Source: Moringa oleifera (taxonomy: Eukaryota; Streptophyta; Magnoliopsida; Brassicales; Moringaceae). Taken from it: a DNA stretch of 64,000 nt. The position numbers were made by a program, and so were the translations under genes. Below, in pieces: positions 53,401-64,000 of the stretch. The DNA lies in NCBI GenBank assembly GCA_021397835.1, contig JAJFZO010000724.1, positions 843,001 to 907,000 of the forward strand, in the 5' to 3' direction. Below the pieces are notes generated by a model. That model worked only from the letters and a program-made list of their open reading frames with translations. It did no database searches and had not been told where the DNA came from. Numbering within the stretch: position 1 is the first letter of the stretch; every line of letters starts with the position of its first letter.

Positions 53401-56111
53401 TCGCTTTAACGCCAATTCTGGCAGAACTGGCGTTGAAGGTTGCAGAAGCCTTTAATACCAGTTGTGCCAGAACTGGCATTAAAGCAGCCTTCAACGCCAG
53501 TTGTGCCAAAACTGGCGTTAAAGTCTGTAGTATTCAACACCTGTTCTGCCACAATTGGCATTAAAGGTTGTTCAACCTTACTTTAAGCTAGGGATCTTTA
53601 ATTCACCTCCAAAGTTCGTCAGCAGCCTTGCGCGCAATTTTTACTCTCTCCTTTAACCTTCTCCTCGTTGCTGTCTGTCCAGAAGCGGCTAGACCAGTTG
53701 TTGGCAGCCGCACTACCTCTTTCCGACCATTTTCCTCTTTGCTCTCTGTCCAGAAGCAGATAGGTCAACTGCTGGCAGTCGTACTGCTCCTCTCTGGCCC
53801 TCTACTCTATGGTTTTTGTCCAGAAGCAGTTAGACCAGCTGCGGGCATGGCAGTGACGCTGTCTCACTTTCGGCTTTCTCCTCTTTGTTTTCCGTCCAAA
53901 AGTAGCTAGGCCACTTACTGGTAGTCTTACTGCCTCTCTACAGCCCTCTTATGCTTGCTCTTTCCTTTCTCCTTTCTCTCTCATTTGTCTCAATCTTCAC
54001 AAGAAGCAGCCGCACTTTTTCCCTCCATTCGTTCATCGTTGACATTCAAACATATGTAAGTATTTCGATATAGATTTGAAATTTTTTACAAATTTAAGTT
54101 TCATAATTTTGATTCAATTTGATTAATTGTGGTTTAAAAAAATATATTGAGAATGCAGATTATTTTGAAAAGTTCTTTATTAACTGTGTTTGGTGAATTT
54201 TTATTAATTGATGAAATTTAGAGTGTTTTTATAAGTATATTTGGATGAATATATCTGGTATGAATGGGTATATATTGATGCATTTCTTATTTGGTAATTA
54301 TTAAGATTTTTAAATTAATTGATTATAGTAATTAGATGCTAATTAAATGAATTTATATTTTAATAAATTAATTATATATTAGGTGTAGGTGAATTTATAT
54401 TTGAATTAATTTTTTTAGGTAAGATTGATTGGTATATTTTGTCAAATTTAATTATATTGATTTTGTAGTTAACATAAATTAATATAAGCAGTTAAATTTT
54501 AAATAGATAATTAATTAATTATATGCTTATAAAATAAATCATTAAATGATATTTAAATTTTAATCAACTTATTAGCTAGTTAGATGCTTGTGTAGTAATT
54601 AATTAGATGATAATTAATTTACTATGTATTAATTAATTAATTAGTTATTAATCATTTATTTAACTAATATTAATAAATTAGATGCTTGTGAACTAAAAAA
54701 TTAAATATTATTTAAATTTTAATTAGGTTATTAGCTAGTTAAGTGCTTATATAATAATTAATTAGATGTCAAATAAATATGGACTACGTCTTAATTAACT
54801 AAATAATTATTAATTATTTATTTAAATGTTAATTAATAAATTTGATGCTTGTAAAGTAAATAATTAAATTTTGTTTAAATTTTAATTAATTTACTAGCTA
54901 GTTAATTAGATGTTTTTATAGTAGTAAATTAGATATTAAGTAAATATTAACTTTTTGTATTAATTAATTAAATAGTTATTAATCGTTTATTTAAATTTTA
55001 CTTAATATATTACATGCTTGAAAAGTAAATAATTAAATGTTATTTAAATTTCAGAATTGATAAAATTTGAATGTTTGCTGATAGAAGATCAGAAGCATAT
55101 GATGTAGGGGCGACTAACTTCTTAAATTATGCTGTTCAAAATAGTGATAGCCCTGAATTAGTTCAGTGTTCATATATTAAATATCGTAATATGAAGCGTC
55201 ATACTCCACGTGAGAATGGTATTGAAGTGTTGGTACAGAAGTGTTAAAGTGTTGATATTGAAGTGTTGGTGTAATTATGTTGAAGGAAAGATAGTATAGT
55301 TGTTTCATTTAAGTGTTAGTATTGAACTATTGGTGTAATTATGTTGAAAGAAGAAATATAGTATAGTTGTTTCATTGAAGTGTATAAAAAGAACTATGAT
55401 TAGTATATTTGATAATTATATACTTATATGTGTTGACTAGGTTTAATTGAAGAGTCATATTTACATATTGTAATTTAATTTTGATGGAGAAAATTTTGGT
55501 TACATATTGTGAAAAATTGTATTGATGTATATGGTTGATGTGAAAAAGATGAAGAATTTTATATATGCAGGTTTTGGATAATTTGAATATAGAAGTTTTG
55601 TATTTATTTTGAAATTAATAAAAAAAATATATACCTTTAATGAGAGTGACAATTTTATCATAACTGTCGTTAAAGAGGGTCCTTTTTAATGACAGTAATG
55701 ACAATTCTAATAGAACTGTCATTAAAGGCTTGTCTCTTTTTAATGACAGTTCTAATATAACTGTCATTAAAACTTTTCTCCTTTAATGACATGAACAAAG
55801 ATGACAGTTTTACAACTATTATTAAAAGTCATTTTTAACTTTCATTAAAACTTTTATTTGTAGTAGTGTTTATCTGCAAACTTCATATATTTCATCTGTT
55901 CATTTATGAATAGAATAGAAAAATATCCAAGAGGAAGTATTCATCTGTTCATTCATGGGAAGCATAGGCACTATTATATATATATATTATATGTTGTTGC
56001 CAACATAAGAAATTTCTGTCTGATTATGTTTTGCAGGCAGCAATCTCAAGGTTTTATGGCTTCATATGGAATCTCTTCTATGCTGAGTATGCGGTATTTC
56101 CTTTCATATAG
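44432..56111 (+). CDS. HST: Homogentisate solanesyltransferase, plastid
   Basis: Complete ten-exon gene: 44432-44653, 46141-46262, 46346-46492, 46933-47158, 47624-47697, 48412-48504, 48849-48966, 49144-49206, 50004-50036 and 56037-56111. All introns are GT-AG and the frame holds throughout, giving 390 aa. It matches Arabidopsis HST/PDS2 (At3g11945) along its length. A Ser-rich plastid transit peptide of about 75 aa ([15 protein letters not shown]) is followed by a UbiA-type membrane prenyltransferase. The two Asp-rich metal/diphosphate motifs are intact: 'NQIYDIGID' and 'KDLPDVEGD'. Also conserved are '[12 protein letters not shown]', '[14 protein letters not shown]' and '[22 protein letters not shown]'. 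The enzyme joins homogentisate to solanesyl diphosphate, with loss of CO2, at the plastid envelope, the first committed step to plastoquinone-9. Intron 9 is 6.0 kb because a CACTA element sits in it; exon 10 downstream is intact. Confidence 0.95.
50440..50600 (-). pseudogene. Captured subtilase fragment (catalytic Asp part)
   Basis: On the - strand this encodes '[31 protein letters not shown]'. This is the start of the peptidase S8 domain of SBT1.2-type plant subtilases, including the 'DTG' motif with the catalytic Asp. It ends abruptly at both sides. It continues, in order and orientation, the prodomain fragment at 51890-52066, with the UGT fragment lying between the two. Confidence 0.75.
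51190..51830 (+). pseudogene. Captured UDP-glycosyltransferase fragment (UGT87-like)
   Basis: '[27 protein letters not shown]' runs to a stop at about 51293. After a short frame disruption it continues as an open frame to 51839 with '[28 protein letters not shown]', '[23 protein letters not shown]', '[10 protein letters not shown]' and the start of the PSPG box, '[27 protein letters not shown]'. The PSPG box is cut off after 'IPMLTF'. The N-terminal acceptor-binding half and the end of the protein are absent. Intact relatives transfer sugar from UDP-sugars to small molecules; this fragment cannot. Confidence 0.8.
51840..52066 (-). pseudogene. Captured subtilase fragment (prodomain part)
   Basis: On the - strand this encodes '[45 protein letters not shown]...VMTVKPDY'. 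This is the inhibitor I9 prodomain of SBT1.2-type plant subtilases. Similarity stops after 'VKPDY' (about 51880). The signal peptide lies outside the similarity. Together with 50440-50600 it represents the first quarter of a subtilase gene. Confidence 0.8.
52607..54241. repeat. 1.6-kb inverted repeat (long hairpin)
   Basis: Two arms of about 0.8 kb, about 52607-53420 and 53428-54241, with almost no spacer. The outer ends pair 'tacttataaaaaaactcta' with 'agagtgtttttataagtat'. The inner parts pair 'aacctttaatgtcaattgtggcag' (53275) with its complement near 53551-53575. Each arm also holds about four tandem units of roughly 70 bp built on 'ctagctacttttggat...gagcaaagaggagaa' (left-arm units near 52915, 52984, 53059 and 53133). 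A transcript across it would fold into a long hairpin. Open frames within it come from the repeats. Confidence 0.8.
54242..55050. repeat. AT-rich internal repeats of the CACTA element
   Basis: Several 100-120-bp degenerate tandem units built on 'taattagatg', 'tatttaaattttaatta' and 'atgcttgtaaagtaaataattaaat'. Copies start near 54450, 54560, 54680, 54830 and 54990. No coding signal. Confidence 0.6.
55058..55228 (+). pseudogene. CACTA transposase-associated domain relic
   Basis: '[53 protein letters not shown]' resembles the transposase-associated domain near the N-terminus of TNP2-type CACTA transposases (family pattern '.W.y..Rrs.eY..Gv..Fl.fA..n......i.CPC..C.N......e...HL...G'). A TGA replaces the Trp codon just before 'MFADRRS', and two of the Cys positions read Tyr. 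The rest of the transposase is absent. Confidence 0.75.
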
Positions 56112-56613
56112 CTTGTAGCTCAACCTTGCCCAACATTCTTTTCTTTTTTATTTTTCCTTTTTCAGTATTAGGAGAAGGGGGAGGGGGAAGTTGTAACATG
56201 TTACATCAGTATCAATCTGTCATTTAATCTTGTTTTATCATCTTTTGTAATTAAGATATGTTTCATGTACCATAATGAAAAATGTAATATATACTCCAAG
56301 TTACATTGAATTTCTAATTATTTAATGGAAAATGGAGATTTCTTTATGCCTTTTGATTTGTATACTTGTACCAAAAAAGAGAATAGAATGAAAGTTGAGA
56401 TGGAGTGCCTTTTGAAGCAAAAGGGCAATGGAACTTGTAGAGCCCTTTTTGTTTCTTGATTCCATTTTCAATAGTTACATATACAAAGTGAAGGAGACTT
56501 TGTAACAAATGGACATGAGAGAAAAACACAAGAGAAACCCCTATATCATCTTCTCTAACCTAAACATGAAGTAAAAAATCAATCCGGTGTTGTACTTCAT
56601 GTAGTAATGTGAT

Positions 56614-59516
56614 CTATGATGTCGCCTTTAGGGACATTTTCTTGTTCTGGTCTACAGCAAGTGGACTTTTTCCTGCACTTGCTTGTCTATGCAGAGAAGT
56701 TGGAGTCATTAAAGTGGGGCTGAAACAGGTTCTGGTTCCAGGAGAGAAGTTAGCGCTGCTTGCTCTTGGAGACAAGTGAGCTTGCTCTAAAACCCGGAAC
56801 TGAAGCTCTGGAGGGTAGTCCCTCATACAGCTAATCCTTGGACCAGCCCCTGTTGTCCATCTAGAGGATAACTGCTGAGCTAACTGATATGATTTCATTC
56901 CTTTGTGTGAATCTATCCTTTGCATTATCTTTTCCTTGGGGATGGGCTCTTCAGCCTCTTCTTCACCATCTTCACCAAACAAGTTCACTTTGGGATGCAT
57001 GAAATCTTCCTCCGACAAAAATGAATCTTCTGCTGTCTCATACCCATCTTCTGAAGCACAGTCTGAATCTTGGTCATGATGGCTATCTTGGTCATGGCTA
57101 TTTGTGGGAAGCGTTTCTGTCTTGAAAATGTCATACACACTGCCTACTGTCGGTATTTCAAGTCTAGCTATCCTTGAGAGTAATCTTTGAGTCAGTCTTG
57201 CTGCGGGTTTATCAGGATTTCTTTCAGCACCAGACTCGACATCTTTTGAGTCAGCATTCTCATTAGCCAAAGTTTTGCCATCATCTTGAGAGACTTCTTG
57301 GTACGTTTTGTTGCCTAGGATGCCTATGTCATTGCCCTTTTTGGTAACAGTTTCTTCATCCTCTTCAGTCGGGCTTTTCTGTCTCACAAGGAGAAAAACA
57401 ATCAATCCCATGCAAAATGATAATAAAAGAGCTTTATTCAGCTGGTTACAGCCATGCAGCACATGAAAAAGCCCTGATTCATGTAGAAACAAGGTTGCAC
57501 TAGTTGCACTAGCTAGTTATCTTGTGATTCGGAAAGTTACATTTTCTGGGCATATTGAACATGGTAACCCCATTAGGATTCAGAATTGAAGGGTTAGCTC
57601 TTTACCTGTACGTTAGTGAGGTCTACATCATGTTCCTTAAGGAATGACATGAACTCCTCGAAATTTTCTTCCGTTGGGAGATAGTGTCCACTGTGAGGCC
57701 AAACTGCCTGTCAAGTTGAAACAATCTCATCAACATCTCAAAGTCTCAGCTACGATGAAAAAAATGATCAATTATGCTATCTGAAGAGGAAAAGAAAACA
57801 GTAATTCTTCTTATTTTGGCTCTTTTACCTTCAAAATGCCATCCTCCACCACTAATCTGCCAGCAGATAATGTGGCTCCACCAGCCAGAAAGCTTGAATG
57901 TTGGAATGTTCCTTTTTTCTTCTGACCAACATACAAGGTCTTGGATGCACTCAGGACAAATATCCACTTAGTATCTCTGGGACCTCCCCTGGTGTCAAGA
58001 ACTTCCCCACTGGGCTTGTAAACAAACCTCCCATTCTTGATTACTACTTCATAAGCTTTCCTTTCAGTCTGCAGAGTTAAAGCAAAATGTTCAACAAATT
58101 TTGTTAATTTTGCAGCAAAGAATTTCTTCTACTTTTTCCTCTGAAACTTGTTGCAACTGATGGCTCGGTTTTGATTTAGACCAGATCCATAGATATTGTA
58201 AAATCTCAAAGACACTTCTGTTGAGGAACATCAGGGAAAGATAAGACTTACTGGACCAAGATACTTGATGCATTGTTGCTGAAGCTTTGATCGAGGACAT
58301 ATTTCAAGATTGGCTTCTTTGCCTTCCCCAATATCAAGCCTTCATTTCCGAAATTGAAATATCAGTTTGTAATTCAGATTTTCTCAGTGCATGAAGAAAA
58401 TATCTTTTTTTATATGCTCTTCTGTTGCTAAAACCTTACCAATAGAAAAAAGGCTGTTTACTCTCACAATGAAGCCATGTAACATAATAAAATTGCAGAT
58501 TATGGCCATAACGGTGCCGAGGATCAATCTAATAACAGATCAAATATGTATTAGCAATCTATTTCCAAGGCAACATATTCGAAGCACACTGTAAAACTTC
58601 TATTGTGAGAACAAGACTTACAGCTTCGAGCCAATGCTGTAAAGCCAGCTTTCGAGCTTTTTCATCCTTCGATAAGCCTTTCCCTACCTGCAAAGAAGAG
58701 TAATTGCTGTTACTTCACAATCACAGCAAAAATTAGTATAGAAATACACAATCTTATTCTTTAAAACTCACCTTCGCAGCCCTTTTTCTAGCTCTAGACC
58801 ACCGTGAAATGGCAGTCTCAGGTTTTTCGATGTCAAAGAATGATATGGAGCTCCGCTTGAGTTCAGCAAAATCTAACAGCTTCCACCTGCGAAGAACATT
58901 AAGATAAACTTAAAAATTGTACTTTAGAATAGAGATATTTAGACACCATGTTCATGCGAAACTCTTTTATCTTCCCAAGCACGAATATAAAACGTATAGA
59001 TTTTGTATAACAATTACAAGTAGAGATGACTACAAACCATCTCTGCTCCACAAGAACTGCACAATCTGCTAGCTGTCTTCTGGTTCGGAAACTCTTATAC
59101 ACTTTCTGCAACTGGATAGCAGCCTGATACCTACGGCTTCCATGTCCTGACAATTCCGGATGGGAATCTTTCTTGGAATAACTATTTATTCTTGGCAACT
59201 CGTTGTTAATATCCCTATTGTTAACTGTCGCAGTTCTAGTAAACGCCTGGTCTTCCATTGCTGCAGTAGGGGTCCTGAATGGGAACATGGTCTCCAGCTC
59301 CCTCCTTTCATAGCTAAGAGACCCTTCCATCAGCAAATTACCAGAACTACATGGCTCCAAGACAGTGGGTTTTGAATCATGACCATTAAAACTAAGTGAC
59401 CGCAGGGCAGTCTTCACATCTCCAGACCCAAGACTAAGCGATCTTACAAGTACTGCTTCGAAACGCCTATCTAAATCATCAAAATCACCGAGTGGGCATG
59501 AAAAGGGCAACCCCAT
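56614..59516 (-). CDS. IQM: IQ-motif protein of the IQM family (calmodulin-binding)
   Basis: Complete eight-exon gene on the - strand: 59516-59038, 58886-58772, 58687-58622, 58528-58440, 58339-58252, 58068-57829, 57707-57606 and 57378-56614. All introns are GT-AG and the frame is continuous, giving 647 aa. It resembles the Arabidopsis IQM1-IQM3 group, with IQM2 (At3g13600) a likely closest relative. The start 'MGLPFSCPL' is the family start. An IQ motif lies at residues 134-149 ([16 protein letters not shown]). A highly conserved central region follows: '[39 protein letters not shown]', '[30 protein letters not shown]', '[28 protein letters not shown]' and '[15 protein letters not shown]'. 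The last exon is acidic and ends with the conserved '[21 protein letters not shown]'. IQM proteins bind calmodulin without needing Ca2+; several affect stress or light responses. Confidence 0.95.
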
Positions 59517-60760
59517 GTTACCGAAAAGGATATGCCTCTCTTATGTCTCTGGATTCCAAGATCTCAGGTAATAAGATCAATGGAGTGTAGATACCTGTTA
59601 AAATGAAAAAGAGAAAGAAACAAGAAAACCACGAATTAAACAAACTTAATAAACGGGTCCATCGTGCATAAATGATCAAGAAGTTACGAACTTAGAGAGC
59701 TGTTGACTTCATGGATTCTAGTAAATGAAAGGAAAGGAGAGTGATTGAATATTAAAAGGGCATCCCTTCCAGCATTTTCTTTCCCTTTCCTGCATTTTCT
59801 TTTCCCAAGAACCAGATCCAGATGAAAAACGATTTTGAGTTTTGAAGAAATAGAAGAAGCCTTATCCGACATTGCAGATAGAGAACCAAGGCCTTATTCA
59901 ACCAAATTCAAGCATATTGATACAGTCAATTTATCAAATATATAGATATGGACTTGGTCATTCATCAAACGTATAAGAATACAGTACTGTGAGGCCACAG
60001 ATCAAACATTAAGCTAGCAACCCAAAACCCATTTCCGAAGACAACATATAGCAAGATTGAAAACCAAACAATGGAAGAGAAAATCTCATACTGCATTCCA
60101 TTTTAGTCAAAAGTCGAAACTCCAAAGGAAAACATCTCTATTGCGGCTGTTTACCTCTACAAGACAGAATATACATCCATATATGAAAATGGAAGTCTTA
60201 TAAAACACAATGAGATTCACCTTTTAAGCAAATTTATTCTCATACAAACACAAACGCAGGAAACCCAACAACATCAAACAAAAAGTTAAAAACCTTTCCT
60301 TAGTCTAAAACAAACAAGGCTAGCGATGAGAAGTGATTGAAGGGAAGAACGAAGCCAGAAAACAAATTGCAGCCCAGAAGAGATGTGCACAGAGGGGGAA
60401 GGAAACAGAGAAGAAAACTCAAAAGAGGAGAGGAGGACTTGGTTAGGTAAGAACGTGAGAGAGACCGGACAATGTGGGATTGTTTAGGGAGGCCTGTCTC
60501 CCTCTATCGATGTAAGTTTGTTTGAAAAGCTGAAACAGCTGTGGTTCTGATCGGGTTTGCTATTCTTGCATCATCCATATACATACATATATTTATAGGG
60601 GAAGAGTGTCCGAGTTTGAAGAAGACAGAACAGTGAGTGTAACAGAAAGATATTATCCAACCACGTATTTCCATTTTGACAGCAAACTGAACTTCCTTTT
60701 CCCTTCATTTTGTTTCTTCTCCCTTTAATTTTGATTATTCTGCTCTTGGGAAGTTTCTCC
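59517..60760 (-). promoter_or_regulatory. IQM 5' UTR and upstream region
   Basis: On the - strand a splice-acceptor-like 'ttttaacag' is followed by GTATCTAC at about 59597, suggesting a 5' UTR intron. The donor is not certain. 60300-60600 is less AT-rich and purine-rich, as expected for an upstream leader exon. A TATA-like 'tatttatagggg' tract sits near 60590 on the + strand reading. A small open frame at 59872-59684 (-) could be an upstream ORF but has no recognisable family. Confidence 0.4.
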
Positions 60761-62267
60761 CTCCCCTGTTAAGAGCCGCCATAGATTCACAGCTCACTAA
60801 CAACTTCTCATCAATAAATCATTAAAACAAATATTTTTATAATACAAGATAAGATCGTATTTACATATAATATATATGTATGCATTTGACAGACATAAAT
60901 ATTATGTTATCTTAATCATCTCATATATCCAATATAGTGCGTTTCAAATTGTTGTTACAACAAAATCTTATTTAAAATGCATCTGTAAAGTTTAAAAGAG
61001 TTATTCCATAATATATTGCATTCATTTAATTTTTTTTATTTTTGGATAAAAATATAATTTAAGAATTTTATTGAATTGTCATTATATATATATATATAGT
61101 TAAAACTGAAGCGTCCAATTTTTTATAAAAAAAAAATTATAGTACATGATGATTTAATAAAATTAATAATTTTTATTTTTACTTTTTAATATAATAAATT
61201 ATAAATATATTTTTTATTTTAAAAAAAATAAACTTAAAATAGTCAATAGGATCTGTATCCATATGATAATAATAAAACAACTAGAACATATGTTTATGAG
61301 TAATAATTTTTTTGTTAATTTTTAATTTAAATATTATTTTTTCTTCAAAGCTCAGTATCATAATTTTATAGACAGTTATTAAATTTTTAATTTTATGTCT
61401 TAATAATTTTTGTATTAGTAATTAAAAATTTCTCTAATACTTTTATAATTTGAAGCTTTCAATTGCCCATATTTATAAGTGATTGCTTTCTCTTTTGCAC
61501 TATTTATTTCAAATTCTTATTTTTACAAATATTTTTTTTCTTTAATTCATGAGTCAAACCACAAGAGGCATCAGCATCAAAATAAAACTTTGCATACTTT
61601 CATTGAAGGCATCAACAATTATTGATATAACAAATTGGAAGAACAAACTATATCCATCACCATTTTCTTTTCTTTTCTCTTCTGTCCATTTTCTAAAGAA
61701 GAAAATTTTTAGGGTTTAAGTATGTTCTTCGTTGTTGATTTGAATTGTGTTAAATTTTTTAAGAAATAGTAATATATAATAATTTTAAAAATTAATAATT
61801 AAAATTTTGCATATTTTTATTTTTATATTATTATTATTATAAACCATAATAATACTCTTTAAATTTTAAATAAAAAACTAAGCTACCTTGTTCTTAAGCA
61901 AAATGAAAATGATAATAAGGAGGATGGATGGAAGCATGTGCGAGCAGTCAAAACGATGCACAAAAGGAAGATGAAACGACAGGCAGTGTTAAGGTTTTCG
62001 TCAGCACCGACGCACGCGTGTACCCACGAGGACACATGGCCCTCATCCTTAATTTCAAAAAGCTACGAATTTTGAGTCAAAAGGGGATGAGCTGTGTTGG
62101 TCTTCCCCATGCAGTCTAATTTACTACACATCTGTACTTCCTACCGTACGGTCCTCTCTCTCTCTCTCTCTCTTTCTCAAGAGCCCTTTCCAGCCCCGTG
62201 TGACAGTTGCTCTGTGAAATGTGCATTAATACTAAACTCATATTTATTACCCTCTCCATTCTTCTAC

Positions 62268-62298
<31 letters not shown>

Positions 62299-64000
62299 AA
62301 ATTTATCATTATCTAATTTTATCATAATAAAAATTAAAATATATATCATTTTAAATTGAGTTTTGAACTCTTTTTTAATTAAATTTTAATTTTTAAATAT
62401 TTTTAAATAAATTTTTATTTATTAATTTTATTTAAATTGATTTTTGATAAAAATGATTATAAAAAATTAATGTTATTTTTATTATTAAAATTTTTGAAAA
62501 ATTACTTAAATAAATTTTAAACTTTATTTCCTTTTTTCTCTAATTTAGATAATTTTTTATTAATAATTTATTTTTATAAATTTTTAATAATACAAATTTT
62601 TTTGAAATATTTTTAATATTCAAAAAAATTATTTTTTGATATCAAAAATATTTTTTATGTTTATAAAAATCTTATCTTTTTAAAAAAACTTTAATTTAAA
62701 TATATTTAATTTTTATTTTTTGATAAAATATAATTTAACTTAAATTGATATATTAAAATTTGTTTAAAGACATTTTGAAAGTTAAGATCTGATTAAAAAG
62801 ATATAGTGAAATTTAAAGTTTTAAATGATATTTATTTTAAAAAATATTATTTAATATATATTTTTATTCTTGTTATATTATAAATATTTAAATAAAAATT
62901 ATATAAAATTTTGATGTTTAATCTAGCATTCATCAAAATTTTAATGTATAAATTAAAAAATAATTTTTAATAATAAAAAAATTCATCATTCTTTTTATGA
63001 TGACAGGTTAATTTTTTTCGTCTCTCAAAATTTTCAAATTAAACTTTGTTATATACTATTTTTATTTTAATAATTTTTATAAAAAATAATGATAATATCT
63101 AATTAATTAAACAAAATCAAAATATTAAATACGCAATCCAATTAATAATTTGATGTATAAAATAAAAACGGGTATAGTTTAATTTTTCTTTTTTATATTT
63201 ATTCCATTTTTATTTTATTAAATTTCAACCAATGAGGTTGTCATTAAATTTGTAAAGTCTTAAATCAAACAAAAGTAAAGCCATATCCAAGTTAGATTCT
63301 AATAAAACGGTCAAATCTATACATATAAGCTACACTGGGAAATTAACAATAGACTAAGCACACTTTAAGGCCATGAAATTGCAGGGAAACTGGGTGTGAA
63401 CCAAACAAAATGATTAGGGCCTCTTCAGTTGTATACTTAGCCTGATTTTTCCACAATGAATAGAAAACAAAATTAAAAGACAGAGCCCAGAGGTGGGTTG
63501 GCTGCTACATTCAACTTGACTAGAAGTGCAGCTGGAAAGCACACAGACACTGAAATGTATGCACTTCCACATATCAAAATATGGGATTTTTTTTTTTTTG
63601 AGCATTTTGGTTAGAGACAGCTTTACGATTTTTTGAATTAAAAAAAGAATAAAAATTTATACTGACAAGGACTCTGACCATAAAGATTTTTCTAGGCAGC
63701 ATTGCTTTTTGGTCCAACACGCCCGTGCTGCGTCGCGGACACGCACTATTTTTTGTTTTTTATTACTCCTAACTCTACTGCAATGTATGTTGCATTTTTG
63801 TGCATTATTAGGTTATTAATCAAAATATAAATACAAAAAATTATATATTAATATTTTTAATTTAAATATTATTTTATTAATTAATTTAAATTTACATTTA
63901 AATATTAATTTTAAAATATGGGGAAATACTCGTTCAAATGCTCACCAACTCTTTGATATTTAAGAACAAGTAACCATACACTTAGTCATTTTTAAAGTAT
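60761..64000. other. AT-rich intergenic DNA with microsatellites
   Basis: No gene supported. (TA)n occurs at about 61082-61100 and 62278-62299, and (CT)n at 62151-62176. 61925-62240 and 63390-63760 are islands of more balanced composition and might be parts of a gene outside the window or decayed sequence. The 63-aa frame at 61928-62119 has no recognisable domain. 62350-63130 is extremely AT-rich. Confidence 0.45.

Larger units (their letters stand above)
50085..55868. mobile_element. CACTA (En/Spm) element in HST intron 9
   Basis: Begins 'CACTACTACAAAAA' at 50085 and ends with the complement 'TTTGTAGTAGTG' at 55868, flanked by TTT on each side (50082-50084 and 55869-55871), the 3-bp target duplication typical of CACTA elements. 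Subterminal regions hold many direct and inverted copies of 'ctgtcattaaa'/'tttaatgacag' and 'aactggcgttaaag'. The 5,784-bp element has no intact transposase. It carries host gene fragments (50.44-52.07 kb), a 1.6-kb inverted repeat (52.6-54.24 kb), a long AT-rich tract (54.24-55.05 kb) and a transposase-associated domain relic (55.07 kb). It starts only 48 bp after the exon 9 donor. Confidence 0.9.

Noticed and set aside
53288..53909. Several open frames of 70-93 aa on both strands
   Set aside because: They arise from the tandem and inverted repeats of the CACTA element; periodic peptides of this kind are repeat by-products.
61928..62119. Small gene of 63 aa
   Set aside because: No recognisable family, no clear promoter or splice context.

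Overview
This window is nuclear DNA of a flowering plant, most likely a core eudicot. It is strongly AT-rich. Its genes have spliced GT-AG introns, and it carries plant ribosomal protein genes, a plastid prenyltransferase, a plant-only IQM protein, plant B3-domain genes and plant-type CACTA, hAT and Mutator-like transposons. I cannot name the species. There are no prokaryotic features.

Layout. (1) About 0.4-18 kb is a cluster of small intronless B3-domain genes: three on the + strand (3621, 9375 and 12971) and one on the - strand (16207). They lie in duplicated units of about 3-3.6 kb, with decayed fragments and one inverted unit between and around them. A broken PPR gene lies at 4.9-6.3 kb. 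(2) 19.67-21.97 kb (-) is an intact four-exon gene for 40S ribosomal protein S5. Its promoter and part of exon 1 are duplicated upstream (from 24.59 kb). The duplicated copy has been split by a hAT element (26681-28170, perfect 8-bp target duplication), a degenerate Mutator-like element (about 28.3-37.2 kb) that carries both a transposase relic and a convergent DUF1985/Ulp1-like relic, and a small MITE-like insertion (38.07-38.54 kb). (3) 38.6-43.1 kb is repeat-like DNA with no gene I can defend. (4) At 43.1-56.1 kb, RPS28 (-) and homogentisate solanesyltransferase (HST, +) are arranged head to head around a very short shared promoter. Intron 9 of HST contains a complete 5,784-bp CACTA element (50085-55868, TTT target duplication). 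That element carries fragments of a UDP-glycosyltransferase gene and a subtilase gene, a 1.6-kb near-perfect inverted repeat, and a relic of the transposase-associated domain. (5) 56.6-59.5 kb (-) is an eight-exon IQM-type calmodulin-binding protein gene. (6) 59.5-64 kb is its 5' region followed by AT-rich intergenic DNA.

The intact host genes are housekeeping or metabolic: two 40S subunit proteins, one plastoquinone-pathway enzyme and one calmodulin-binding protein. The B3 genes look like a young, locally expanding and decaying family. No single new system is proven. The most unusual items are the palindromic B3 cluster with a hairpin at the TATA box, the gene-capturing CACTA element with a hairpin inside an essential plastid gene, and the ULP-bearing Mutator relic whose catalytic codons appear to have been lost through G-to-A changes.
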